From contig JANOWJ010000026.1 of the NCBI GenBank assembly GCA_031417835.1, positions 62,001-126,000 on the forward strand: a stretch of DNA of 64,000 bases, given 5' to 3'. A model generated the notes under the pieces. The model was not told the origin of the DNA and searched no databases. It saw nothing but the letters and a program-made list of their open reading frames with translations. Of this stretch, positions 1-9,562 are shown piece by piece; the first letter of the stretch is position 1; each line of letters starts with the position of its first letter. Made by a program: the position numbers and the translations under genes. The DNA is from JADJLQ01 sp031417835. GTDB lineage: Bacteria; Bacteroidota; Bacteroidia; Chitinophagales; Saprospiraceae.

Positions 1-1
1 A

Positions 2-1561
2 ATTATTCAAAATAGAGTTATTGGGGTGCTAAATCTTGAAGCAGATGCTAAAAATGCGTATGATGAAGCTAATATACTTATTTTGTTCCAATTTGCTGCA
101 GCTGCTGCCCAGGCATTGCATCAGGCAACATTGTGGAAGAATATAAATACTGCCATTAAGCAAAATCATTGGCTTTCGCAATTAAATGAGGAGCAAGAAA
201 TTTTTAAAAGTACAATTGATGCAGCCAATGAGCTTGAATATAATGCAACAATTTGGGATTTCCAAAAACAAAGATGGTACAATCAGTTAACGGGTACTAA
301 AGATCCCAGAAGGGATGGATTTTCTGAACAAGTAAGGAAAAAAGGCAGGCCTATTGCCTTGACCGATATACGGATCGAAAATGACATGGTAAAGTATGAT
401 GGAAAGATAGGAGTAATCGGCGATTCAGGTCTTTTTATAAAGTGGGAAAAATTTGACGATTCATTAAAAAAAATTTTGCCAAGCGAATCACTGGATAAAA
501 TAGCAAGAAATATCGATAAGAATTCAACTCTAACAAATGTCATAACTGATCTAGGATTTCCGATTTTCGAATTAACAGATGATGGAAATCTCGGCCCTGT
601 TAGAGCAACTTTATGGATTAAATGTCATAGACATTTTCTTTCTCTTGTCAATGATGACATTTGGTGTCTTTCATTACTATGTCGCAACACATCGGATTCT
701 TTAAAAGCTTTTAATAAAACAACACGCGATATTCTTACTTACCATTTTGGTACAGAGAAAAGTGAAACGATAATTAAATTGAATGAAAATGCACTAGTTG
801 CGAAAGAAGCAGACAACCTCATAGTTATGAATATTGATATTCGGGATTCAACCGAACTTTGCAAATTTTATTTACGCAATAATCGTGTACGAACTTATGT
901 TAAACTTATAAGCAAGTATCACGAAAAAATTAGAGAAGTTATATTGAAATATGGTGGAGTTATGGACAAAACAATGGGAGACGGCATTCAAGCCCTTTTT
1001 AATGTTTACCAACCAACTATTCTCTCGATTGGCAAGGATTACAAACTTGAAGTAGAAAAGAAAAATGCAATTAGTTGTGCTTTTGAATGTTTTAAAGTAT
1101 TTGATGACCTGTTAATAAAATTTAAAGGCAAATTACTTTGGAACCCTATAGATAGAGGCGAGATTTGTTTAGGCGCTGGCCTTACTTTGGGAAGTGGATT
1201 CATTGGAAGTTTTTCTAAGTTTAAAGGCCTTGAGTATTCAATCTTAGGAGATGTGCCAAATAGAGCGGCAAAAATAGGATCGAGTGCCAGAACTGTAAAT
1301 GTGAAAAACTATCTATTGAATTCGATAGATTTTAATTCATTAGTAAAGAATTGTGAAGTAACAATAAATTTGAAAAAGCTCACAGACAAACAAATAAAAA
1401 AGATAGTAAAAACTTTAGAAAAACCATTAAGTGTACTCTGTGTGGACAAGAACTTTTTTACTGAAGCCCATGATCAAGATTACTGTTGTTTTTGTATTAC
1501 TATGAAAGGAAGTTCTGATTATGAACTTTTTTTATTTCTACGGGAGCAAATATTTCCTTAA
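2..1561 (+). CDS. GAF plus class III nucleotide cyclase, 5' end outside window
   Basis: Partial gene. The frame stays open to the left edge, and the first residues (IGVLNLEAD, then an alpha-helical stretch) read as the last strand and helix of a GAF domain, so the GTG at 26 is an internal codon rather than the start. After a middle region of about 200 residues that I do not recognise comes a C-terminal class III cyclase domain: metal-binding NIDIRDST, then DKTMGDGIQALF with the specificity Lys and second metal Asp, then YSILGDVPNRAAKI. Lys with Ser at the second specificity site fits ATP rather than GTP as substrate, which is family knowledge applied to this sequence. It is probably a soluble, ligand-regulated adenylyl cyclase; the GAF ligand is unknown. 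No obvious partner gene lies downstream, since the next ~700 bases are non-coding and the next genes are on the other strand. Confidence 0.82.
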   Translation: MIQNRVIGVLNLEADAKNAYDEANILILFQFAAAAAQALHQATLWKNINTAIKQNHWLSQLNEEQEIFKSTIDAANELEYNATIWDFQKQRWYNQLTGTKDPRRDGFSEQVRKKGRPIALTDIRIENDMVKYDGKIGVIGDSGLFIKWEKFDDSLKKILPSESLDKIARNIDKNSTLTNVITDLGFPIFELTDDGNLGPVRATLWIKCHRHFLSLVNDDIWCLSLLCRNTSDSLKAFNKTTRDILTYHFGTEKSETIIKLNENALVAKEADNLIVMNIDIRDSTELCKFYLRNNRVRTYVKLISKYHEKIREVILKYGGVMDKTMGDGIQALFNVYQPTILSIGKDYKLEVEKKNAISCAFECFKVFDDLLIKFKGKLLWNPIDRGEICLGAGLTLGSGFIGSFSKFKGLEYSILGDVPNRAAKIGSSARTVNVKNYLLNSIDFNSLVKNCEVTINLKKLTDKQIKKIVKTLEKPLSVLCVDKNFFTEAHDQDYCCFCITMKGSSDYELFLFLREQIFP

Positions 1562-1729
1562 AACCGCTCTGAGCACTCCCAAGATTCAGTTCACGCTCCA
1601 ACGATAAGTCTGCAATCTCCCCAAAAAAAAGCATGACCGCTGCAGAACAAACCAGTGGTTGGCGAATCGGAGCCGCCACCTACCGCTGATCATTTTGATT
1701 TATATCTAACTAGGGGAAGTAAATTTTTA

Positions 1730-1754
1730 TACCCAGTAAATGTGGTAAAGAACC
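1730..1754. repeat. solo copy of an IS/MITE-like terminal repeat
   Basis: The 25 bases starting TACCCAGTAAATGTGG closely match the right end of the inverted-repeat element at 38039-38063 (TACCCACTAAATATGG) and continue with the same GGTAAAGAACC. No facing partner end is visible nearby, so this is probably a solo end left by an element that has decayed. The family is not certain; an ISL3-type element is one possibility. Confidence 0.45.
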
Positions 1755-1782
1755 TATTTACTTATATGTAACAAAAAAGAAA

Positions 1783-1808
1783 AAAGTCACCTTTTTGCAG
1801 GTGATTTT
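1783..1808. terminator. possible intrinsic terminator after the cyclase gene
   Basis: TCACCT and AGGTGA pair around a 6-base loop, extended by A-T pairs on both sides, so the structure carries an A run on one flank and a T run on the other and could act in both directions. It lies about 220 bases after the cyclase stop. The stem is short. Confidence 0.35.
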
Positions 1809-2250
1809 GAAAATTGTATTTGAAAATGTGATGCTTAAATGGCAACACATTTATATAATAAACTACCAAAATGACTTTTGTTCATACTTGGATTCTTACC
1901 ACCATTTTTGAAAACTCCTATGTTTTCACTGTTCAAGTTTATTAACAAAAAAAGACTCCTAGCAATTGAATTGCCTGTCAGGTAATTAGCTTAGTTTTTG
2001 CTTAGCAGTTAGTTTTACAAGTTTGAACGTTTTGCTCTTGAAATCCTGGAATTTCTAGTGAATTTGACTAGCATATCCTACAATACTAATAAAGAATACC
2101 AAGCCTTCATTGATGATTTTTAACCATACAGCCAAACAAATGAGGTTCTTTAACCGCGAGTTGGTTCCAAGTAATTACCAGAATGGATATATATCATCTA
2201 AACTTTAAGAAGCTCCTTCGATTGCAAAAGACTGATAATATTGGCAAATA

Positions 2251-2487
2251 TTAAAGGGCCTCCATTTCACTATCCATTTCTATTGAAAGGATGTTTTTGC
2301 TTTTACTTAAAGAACTTATTTCCTTTTTGTTCAGGCTTGCTGAAATGATGCCAGGCATAAGTACTGATTTATTCTTAATGTTTAGTTTTTCAGGATCTAT
2401 ACCTTCTTGCACAGTTATGAGTACTTTTATTTTAGCATTTGGCTTCTTGGTTATTTCTGCTTTAAGCGATGATTTGATTTTAGCCAT
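2251..2487 (-). CDS. free-standing I9/subtilisin-prodomain-like protein
   Basis: A 78-residue protein with no signal peptide. It has the layout of an inhibitor I9-type prodomain: a first strand (KIKVLITVQ), a central helix with LNKKEISSLSK, and a last strand ILSIEMDSEMEAL. That last strand closely parallels the end of the prodomain in the adjacent S8 protease (ILAVEEDREMFAL), so the two are probably paralogous. Prodomains of this fold act in trans as intramolecular chaperones and tight inhibitors of subtilases, which suggests it folds or inhibits the protease encoded about 200 bases upstream on the same strand. The match is by motif only and the role is inferred. Confidence 0.62.
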   Translation of the reverse strand: MAKIKSSLKAEITKKPNAKIKVLITVQEGIDPEKLNIKNKSVLMPGIISASLNKKEISSLSKSKNILSIEMDSEMEAL

Positions 2488-2691
2488 AATAGTTAAAATT
2501 ATTTTATGTTACTGGTCTAAAGTAATGGTATTTTTATTGTAAGTACACTAATTCGACTTCATCTTATAAAAAGACGCAAAATAAGTGGATTCATGAACAA
2601 AAATACCTTTAGAAAAATAGGTACTTATAGCCCATAATTCCATGCTTTATTTTGCGCCTTTCATAAATTCGGCAGATACTTTAAAAAGGCA

Positions 2692-4050
2692 CTATGCAGT
2701 AGCTCTATTGCAGTCAATCAATCCTGCACCATAAGTAATATCATTACCTGCAGTACCAAGATCCCGAGCTGTAGCCCTTATTCTAGCTTTAATTTGAGCT
2801 GGAGTCAGAGCCGGAAATCTCTGTAACAGAAGTGCCACCAAGCCTGCTACATGCGGACATGCCATACTGGTACCACTCATACTGATGTAGCCATTTCTAA
2901 GGTATGTGGAATTTACTGCAACACCAGGAGCCGAGACAGTGACCTGGTTCCACGGGTTAACCCGGCCACCTCTTGATGAAAAGCTCGCAATCAGCCTAGC
3001 TCGATCAACTGCTGCGACTGCCAGCGGACTAGCATTGGGTGATCCGGTCATTATTGAATTGGCTGGAGCGTTTACCCATTTAAATGGATTAGTGAAACTA
3101 TTACCGGCTGCCACCACGACAGTTATTCCTCTATCCTGACATCTTTTTATGGCATTGGAATAGGCTACCGTTGGGTCAATTTCTCCGCCCAAGCTCATGC
3201 TGGCTACTTTTATACCATTTGTAATACACCATTCCATACCTGCTATAATCCAAGAAATAAAGCCGGATGCTCTGCCAGTGGCAGGATTATGCTTTAGTAC
3301 TTTTACTGCATAAAGGCGACATCCTGGAGCTACTCCCACTACCCCAATGCTATTATTCCTAGCGCCTATAATACCTGCGCAATGTGTGCCATGCCCATTT
3401 ATATCATTGGTGTTTTCACCTGGTACGAATGAAGCACCTCCGGATATAATGAGATCTGGATGTGAGGTAATACCGGTATCCAAAACGGCTACTTTTACAC
3501 CATTTCCTATCACGTTTCGTGCCCAGGCAACGGGAGCATTGATCAACGCCATATTCCACGGTGTTGGTTGTGATGCTAATGGAGTTGCAAAACGATTGAG
3601 TTGGCTTGCGATAGTATCGGCAGAGCCTTTATTTGCTTTTAGGATAGCAGCAAATACATCTATCAGCGCCTGATCGTAGCCTCTTTGTTGGGGTTCTGAG
3701 GAGGAAGCTCTGCTTTGGTAGAGAGAAGGTAAATCTTCAGTCCATAATTCCTCTGACTCTTGATCGGTCGTGATCTCGCCTAATGCAAACATTTCCCGGT
3801 CTTCTTCTACTGCTAGTATACCTGCTTTTTTTGAAAGCTTAGTCACTTCTTCATCCGTGAGCTCTGCATTGGATATACCCAGGTTTTCAAAGTGCAAGAC
3901 ATCTTCTTTACCCGGTGCCTGTTCTGACATCATGAACTCTTTACCATCACTATAATTTCTCTTGGTGCCGCCCAGTATTGAGCTGGCTTCTGCTACACCT
4001 ATATTACCATCGGTATAGGTAATGAGGTATCTTTTTGTTTCTTTTTTCAT
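2692..4050 (-). CDS. S8 family serine peptidase (subtilase) with prodomain
   Basis: A 452-residue subtilisin-like protease. Residues 1-95 form an I9-like prodomain ending ILAVEEDREMFAL. A linker containing a helix (about 120-155) follows, then the catalytic domain from about 165. The triad is complete: Asp191 in AVLDTGIT, His220 in NGHGTHCAG, Ser395 in SGTSMACPHVAG; the oxyanion Asn317 lies in AAGN. There is no signal peptide or lipobox, so it is either cytoplasmic or exported by a route not visible here. The ATG start sits directly before KKETKRYLITY, the first strand of the prodomain. A separate prodomain-like gene follows downstream on the same strand. Substrates are unknown. Confidence 0.93.
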   Translation of the reverse strand: MKKETKRYLITYTDGNIGVAEASSILGGTKRNYSDGKEFMMSEQAPGKEDVLHFENLGISNAELTDEEVTKLSKKAGILAVEEDREMFALGEITTDQESEELWTEDLPSLYQSRASSSEPQQRGYDQALIDVFAAILKANKGSADTIASQLNRFATPLASQPTPWNMALINAPVAWARNVIGNGVKVAVLDTGITSHPDLIISGGASFVPGENTNDINGHGTHCAGIIGARNNSIGVVGVAPGCRLYAVKVLKHNPATGRASGFISWIIAGMEWCITNGIKVASMSLGGEIDPTVAYSNAIKRCQDRGITVVVAAGNSFTNPFKWVNAPANSIMTGSPNASPLAVAAVDRARLIASFSSRGGRVNPWNQVTVSAPGVAVNSTYLRNGYISMSGTSMACPHVAGLVALLLQRFPALTPAQIKARIRATARDLGTAGNDITYGAGLIDCNRATA

Positions 4051-4427
4051 ACATGCGTGTTTTTTAGTTTTTAATAAAATAAATGAATTACTTTTTCTCC
4101 AATGGGCTTTGGAGTACTGTCTAAGGTATGGTCATAACATGTGCAACATCTTCATAAGGGGTGCCAACCCGATTGGGCGGTTAGTTTGGGGCTTTAATCT
4201 TATATAGAGTGTATCAAGGAGTGAAAATGTAACCCCAGAAGGGAGAAAAAATGTAAAATAAATGATGGTCTGGAAAAGGTTGATTACTTGGGTTTTGCCG
4301 AAAGCTGATACAAAACACGATGATCAGCTATTGCAATTACAAAAATTAGTCCAACTGTCAGATCTTATTAAAATTATTACATATGAAAAACATTAAAATT
4401 TTAGTAGCTAGATTGTAAAAAATGCTT
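4051..4427. other. gene-free stretch
   Basis: No credible ORF. The sequence around 4205-4255 (aaggagtg..aaaatgtaacc) faintly resembles the ~65-bp repeat family found near 15240, 16084, 22418 and 31503, but is too diverged to call. Confidence 0.4.
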
Positions 4428-5957
4428 TTAGCTCCTTATTCTCTCATAAATATCATAAGCAGCCATCCTGCCTGTCTCAGCTGAACCATTCATAAAACCT
4501 TGAAAATTTTTACTGCAATGCTCACCAGCAAAAAAAATATTTCCAATAGGTACACGTTCATGCCCTCCAATCGTCGTCTTTTGCCCTACTTTATAACAAC
4601 TATAACTTCCTTTGGTATAAGGATAGTCAATCCAATTCACAAATACATGATTATTTTGATAATTCGTTCGAATACCTGAAAAAACACAATCAAGCACTTT
4701 TAGCTGATCATTTAAATCCTTTTCAGGTATTTGTGTTTTCCAAGAATGGCTAGAAGGTTGTGCAACGTTTCTGCTGGAGATACTATCCAAATATTGAGAA
4801 TATTTTCCTCCAAAATAGCAAACATAAACTGAATTAGTATTACCCTTTGTTTTAGTATAGCTCCCATCCCACCCATTGACAATGGTTTCGTGAAATAAAT
4901 TACCCATAGAATTGTTTTTCGGATCTCTCCAAGGGCAACCAGAGAAAGGAATTATCAATTTTGTATTATTGCCATAGCCTAATTTGTCTATACATTCTTT
5001 TTTGACATTAGTAATTTCTCTAACATCAAGTTTAACTTTTTTTAACATTGTAAAAGGTATCGCGATCACAACATAATCTGCATCGATAGAACTTCCATTG
5101 GAAAAATTCAAATTGTATCTTGTTTTTTTGTCAACTATTGAAATAAGTTCATGGTCTTTGTATATATTACTTTCATTAACATCAGATACTAGGGCTTGAA
5201 TTAATTTTGAGTTTCCTCCTTTAATTCTATATCGTTCATCACTTTCTCCAAAGATTTTAAACTGTTTAGAATCATCTATTCCAATCATTTCTAAAAAATT
5301 CAAAGTGGATTGTTCAGAGCAATCTAAACCATATTCGGCAGTGTAAGCTGCAATGAGTAAATCTTTAAACCATTTAGAGCAATCTAGATCTAAAATATAT
5401 TTCTCTAAGGGCGTATTATCCAATTCTACAAATTTGTGGTTCATTAAATCGTTTTGCAACGAAATATTATCACTTTTTAGTTTTTTATGAATTTTTTGAA
5501 ATTCAGTCACTATTTCCTTTTCAGTTCGTCGTTTATTATCGAAGTAAAATAGTGTTTCGATGTAACCAGTTTCAATTTGTTCTTGCTTAAGATCATGCAA
5601 CTCAAGTTTAAAATCATTTGTAAGAGAGAGAACATCATGATGCGTTGAGTCTATAAAATCTGCGCCAAATTCAGGAAATACACCATTGCTGAGGAGTAGA
5701 TTATTGTAGTGTGTTAATATTCTTCCGCCATTTCTTCCGCTTGCTTCATAAAGTGTCGCTTTTAGTCCTAATTTTTTTAGAGAGTATGCACAAACCAGAC
5801 CAGCCAGACCAGCCCCGATTATTACTATTTTTTTATCGTCAGGCTTATTACAAGAAACCATGGGAATACAAGAACTTATTCCTAAAGTCCAAATTTTACT
5901 ACTACAATTTTGTAAAAACTCTCTTCTTGATGTTAGGGAATTGTTATTTTCTGTCAT
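4428..5957 (-). CDS. Tat-exported FAD-dependent amine oxidase
   Basis: Flavin amine oxidase family. After the N-terminal signal comes the dinucleotide-binding motif IVIIGAGLAGLVCAYSL with the acidic strand end TLYEASGRNGGR, typical of monoamine oxidases and L-amino-acid oxidases; near the C terminus is IFFAGEHCSKNFQGFMNGS, the second FAD-contacting motif. The longer frame reaches 6068, but I place the start at 5957 because this ATG leads straight into a twin-arginine signal (SRREFLQNC) followed by a hydrophobic stretch and Cys residues that could serve as a lipobox; the extra 37 codons look non-coding. It probably acts in the periplasm or on a membrane. Substrate unknown. It is last in a minus-strand run behind two membrane-protein genes and a TIR gene, separated from them by about 150 bases. 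Confidence 0.85.
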   Translation of the reverse strand: MTENNNSLTSRREFLQNCSSKIWTLGISSCIPMVSCNKPDDKKIVIIGAGLAGLVCAYSLKKLGLKATLYEASGRNGGRILTHYNNLLLSNGVFPEFGADFIDSTHHDVLSLTNDFKLELHDLKQEQIETGYIETLFYFDNKRRTEKEIVTEFQKIHKKLKSDNISLQNDLMNHKFVELDNTPLEKYILDLDCSKWFKDLLIAAYTAEYGLDCSEQSTLNFLEMIGIDDSKQFKIFGESDERYRIKGGNSKLIQALVSDVNESNIYKDHELISIVDKKTRYNLNFSNGSSIDADYVVIAIPFTMLKKVKLDVREITNVKKECIDKLGYGNNTKLIIPFSGCPWRDPKNNSMGNLFHETIVNGWDGSYTKTKGNTNSVYVCYFGGKYSQYLDSISSRNVAQPSSHSWKTQIPEKDLNDQLKVLDCVFSGIRTNYQNNHVFVNWIDYPYTKGSYSCYKVGQKTTIGGHERVPIGNIFFAGEHCSKNFQGFMNGSAETGRMAAYDIYERIRS

Positions 5958-6111
5958 ACTTATAGCGGCGTCTTGTCTTGATTTTCTAACCCTTAAATCA
6001 ATTCTATTATAAGCATTAATAATTTTTCCGGTTGTAGTTAATTTAGGAATTCTTTTTGAAAAAATCATTTTTAGATTTTTGAAGTAATAAAAATTTATGA
6101 TAATCGGATTT

Positions 6112-6519
6112 CTAATTGCCTAAATTTAAAATTTCTAATAACTTTTGATTATTTAAAGGATCTTTTGATTGGAATGCATGGATGTATAAAAAATATTTAA
6201 TTTTCCATTTAAAATAGCTTGAAAGAAGTTTATTGGTCTTTATCAACATAATTGAAAACATTCCAAATACAAGCAATATATAAATTAAAATTAAACTAAA
6301 TATATAGTATTTAAACGAAATATCGATTTTATCAGGCAATAAATAAAATATACAATGTAAAATCATTCCTGAAACAACGACCAAAATGAAATAAATTATA
6401 AAATTAAAAATGATCGAAAATTTAATAAAGTTAGTAGTTTTATTTAAATGTTTATTGCTTTCATTCTCTGCTGAACTTGTATTAGCTGATGTTATAGCCT
6501 TTTGTTCTAGATATGTCAT
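6112..6519 (-). CDS. small membrane protein, two TM segments
   Basis: A 135-residue protein of unknown family. A polar N-terminal stretch rich in Ser, Asn and Thr precedes two long hydrophobic segments (about residues 33-58 and 68-93), then a basic C-terminal tail. It starts 39 bases after the end of the larger membrane-protein gene at 6559-7632 and is probably co-transcribed with it. Base composition is very AT-rich, as in the next two genes upstream. Confidence 0.6.
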   Translation of the reverse strand: MTYLEQKAITSANTSSAENESNKHLNKTTNFIKFSIIFNFIIYFILVVVSGMILHCIFYLLPDKIDISFKYYIFSLILIYILLVFGMFSIMLIKTNKLLSSYFKWKIKYFLYIHAFQSKDPLNNQKLLEILNLGN

Positions 6520-6558
6520 AATTTTGAATTTATAGTTAAAATTTAATTAGATTGAAAA

Positions 6559-7632
6559 TTAATAAGACAATATTTTATTCTTAGAAGATTCAAGAATTTT
6601 GTAGTATTCAAAAACAATAAATTCTGTTGATTTAATATTTCTATTTGCTTTCATAATAAAAATAAAATGAAAATATAAAAACACCAGCGAAATGACCAAT
6701 TTGAAATCATCGATTGAATAACCGCCATCATTTGAATTCCAATAATTGTAAGGATCTGGAAGCCAATGGGTAGCTAATAGATCAATCACTACGCATAACG
6801 TGACTAAAATTAGTGATATATAGATAAAGAAATACCTTATTGGATCTTCAAATAATCTATTAAAACCACTTTTTCCATGCGAAAATGTTTTGTCAACTAG
6901 TTTTTCGATTTCTTTTTCATTAAAGCTTTTAATTGGCTTTTTTAGTTTAGGAATATTAAAAAATAGTGAATTAGAATTTATTGAATTGAATATCCACCAT
7001 TGAATTTGAAAATATTTTACAGTATTATTACTAGATATAATGGGGTTAATAATGGTTGAAATATTTTCTTTTTTTATACCTTCATCGGGAGCACTTGATG
7101 TATTGTATAATAGAAACCCGATAACTGAATTTTCTCTTTTTGCACAGAGATAGAACCAAGCTGCCAATATTGTGATCGCAAAACTACCAAGTAGCGGGGC
7201 ATCTTCAGCTCCAATCCTTATTCCTAAAAAGCTAATGTTTAAGTATCGTGATTCATTCCATGTTCGTAAAGCATTTCTTTTTAATTCATTTGGTACATTG
7301 CTATATTTATAAAAGTCTGAAGTATCAACCAAGCTTTTAATTATATTGTTTCTCATACTATCAAGGGCAAGGGAGTCCATATTTTTATATTGAACTTTTA
7401 GACTTTTATAAATTTGAGAGTATTCAGGATGTTCTTCAAGTGATATGTTCATTTCTTCTATATAATTATAGTCATAAGAAAGATATGCGTTATAAACAGC
7501 TAAAAACACCATACAAGACACTAATAAGAGTAGAAGCATGGCATTTCTAGTTCTCTTTTGGGCAACCGAAGCTATCTCTAATCTACTTTCGATCGATTCC
7601 TTAGATTCATAATAGTTGTACACATTTTTCAT
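6559..7632 (-). CDS. membrane protein of unknown family
   Basis: A 357-residue protein with about four hydrophobic segments: residues about 30-53, 147-165, 264-287 and 310-330. The N-terminal region carries basic and acidic helices (ESRLEIASVAQKRTRNAM). The loop between the first two segments is long (~90 residues) and polar, and another long loop lies between the second and third. I recognise no catalytic motif. It lies 35 bases downstream of the TIR-gene reading frame on the same strand, so it may be the membrane partner of that protein. Confidence 0.6.
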   Translation of the reverse strand: MKNVYNYYESKESIESRLEIASVAQKRTRNAMLLLLLVSCMVFLAVYNAYLSYDYNYIEEMNISLEEHPEYSQIYKSLKVQYKNMDSLALDSMRNNIIKSLVDTSDFYKYSNVPNELKRNALRTWNESRYLNISFLGIRIGAEDAPLLGSFAITILAAWFYLCAKRENSVIGFLLYNTSSAPDEGIKKENISTIINPIISSNNTVKYFQIQWWIFNSINSNSLFFNIPKLKKPIKSFNEKEIEKLVDKTFSHGKSGFNRLFEDPIRYFFIYISLILVTLCVVIDLLATHWLPDPYNYWNSNDGGYSIDDFKLVISLVFLYFHFIFIMKANRNIKSTEFIVFEYYKILESSKNKILSY

Positions 7633-7667
7633 ATAAATTATTTTATTTTACTATTTAATTGATATAA

Positions 7668-9427
7668 TTATTTGATTAAAAAGTCAACAATTTCCTCAGT
7701 TGGGTCATTTACTACAAAATCCATACGAGATATATATTTTTGCATTATTTTTTCAATTTGAATCATTTGATTAATTTTGTCTGACTCTGATTCAAATTTA
7801 AGCAATGCCTCAAAGTTTTGAATAATTGTAGGATTGATAATTTTATAAATTAATTCACGATACTCGCTACTTTCTGTAGAACCATAAAAAAAATTTAAGT
7901 CTTTTACATCCTCAAAATCCATAATTAGACAATATTCATATTCGTTTTTGCTGTTCAATTTACTTCCAAATCGTGAGTCAAAGGCGTTGAAATTCTTTTT
8001 TTCTAAAAAGGTTACACTATTAATTTTAATTAGTAATTTAGAATTATCAAATTTTTCTTTTACATCCAAAAGTAGTTTTCTTATTTTTTCTTTGTTTTCT
8101 TGTTTGTTATTTAAAAACAAAAAGTGTTTCATAGGACGATTAATTTCCTTAGTAAATGGGCTTATGGCTATAATTAACTTGTTTTTGTCTGTTTTTAATG
8201 AACCCCATTTGAGTATGTTGTATTGTGGAGCTAATTCCCATTCTTTTAATTTTAATAGATTGTTACAGAAGGAGAGAAATTGATTTTTATTTTTAATTTT
8301 GTCTGTGGAGCTAATTTCTGAAAAGTTGAATGATTTGGATTTTAGTTTTATTAATATAGCATCGTTTTCTTTATATTCTAAAATTGCAAAATCACTTTCT
8401 TTGCTAAGATCAGAATCTAAGCTTGAAATTGTAAAATCGTTTAGTATTTTTTCGTAATCGTTAACGGTACAAATAAATACGCCGCCATTTACTTTATTTC
8501 CATAGTTTTCATAGTGGAGTTTTAATATTTCTTTATATTCTTTTATTTCATGAACATTTCTAAAAACAAAAAGTCTAAATACTGTTTGCTACCATCAATG
8601 GATTGGATTCTCAAATATTCAGATCTCAAATAATTAGCTTCCTTTTCTTTCCAAAAAGTAGATACATTATTTAGACTTACAGCGTAAACTGCAGAGGATG
8701 GTTCAAATAGTTTTATAGCTCTTTTTAAATATATATTTCCAGATTCTAACTCTAATGCATAAATGCTTTGAAAAATAAGAGGCAACTCATTTATTAGTTC
8801 TTCTGAACAGACATCAGCTATGCCTAATCTAGCAGTATGATAGGTATTTAAAGGATTTATATTTTTGAAAATCGATGTTCGGATTTTTTTTATAAAATCA
8901 TTTCTCCAATTAATTATGTTATTAACTTCTATACTTTCATCGAAAATTGTTTTATTTACTTTAGATATAAACTGATTTACAAAGTTTAATTTTTCTTCCT
9001 CACTTTGACATTCTTGAAAGGAAACAATTGGAACGCCACTAGTTAAAGATTGTAATTCTTGCGGCATAAATATTTGGTATTCACTGATTTTACTTAGTTT
9101 TTCTTTGGAACATTTATTTAGAAAAAAAGGAAAGAATCTACATTGTTCGTTTAAATTTTTATAAATTGTAATTGGCAGTTCATTTTCCTTTATATAAAGT
9201 GAATCTAAAAAGTTATCACTTATGCACAAAACTGAAAACTGTATTCCCTCTAATGTATGATAAATAACTGAATTCCATTTTTCACCTATTTTTATTTGTT
9301 CATCATTCCAAATTTCCCACTTGCCCTTTGTCGTGTCTAAAAGAATACTTAAAAAATCAGTAAATTCATTAGAATCAGCGTGTGAATAGGAGAGGAAAAA
9401 TTGCGGTAGGTTATATTTCATTTTCAT
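7668..9427 (-). pseudogene. TIR-domain protein gene, apparently split by a frameshift
   Basis: Two reading frames appear to be one gene. Frame one, 9427 to 8543 (294 residues), begins with a TIR domain: FFLSYSHAD, then the WNDEQIKIG loop, LCISDNF, and a candidate catalytic Glu at residue 81 or 83 in YIKENELP. Frame two, ending at 7668, is open from 8588 down without a stop, but its first ATG is only at 8132, leaving about 150 open codons with no ATG, GTG or TTG start. Those codons read as ordinary protein (RNVHEIKEYKEILKLHYENY). The frames meet near 8562-8572, where the plus strand has A5-C-A5. A one-base indel there would join them into a protein of about 585 residues. It could be assembly error, real decay or programmed slippage. 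A TIR NADase or scaffold role is inferred from family. Confidence 0.7.
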
Positions 9428-9562
9428 TTTACATTTTCATAAGTTATTCACTTTAGGTTCTTATTTTCCAAATTTTTACTAAAGATCCCCCAAATACCTC
9501 TAACTCTTATCACTCACTGCAAAAGCCCAGCTCTCTTATTAATACATCAATCACTCCCCACA

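Larger units (their letters stand above)
1562..2250. other. gene-free stretch with relic sequence
   Basis: No credible ORF on either strand. It holds an isolated mobile-element-like end (1730-1754) and a hairpin (1783-1808), described separately. The rest looks like decayed sequence with many stops in all frames. Confidence 0.5.

Noticed and set aside
5958..6068. Extra 37 codons at the 5' end of the amine oxidase frame
   Set aside because: They precede the Tat signal and look non-coding; a signal must sit at the N terminus.
8133..8588. Short 154-codon gene starting at 8132 as a separate protein
   Set aside because: About 150 further codons upstream in the same frame are open and protein-like with no start, so the ATG is internal to a frame-disrupted gene.
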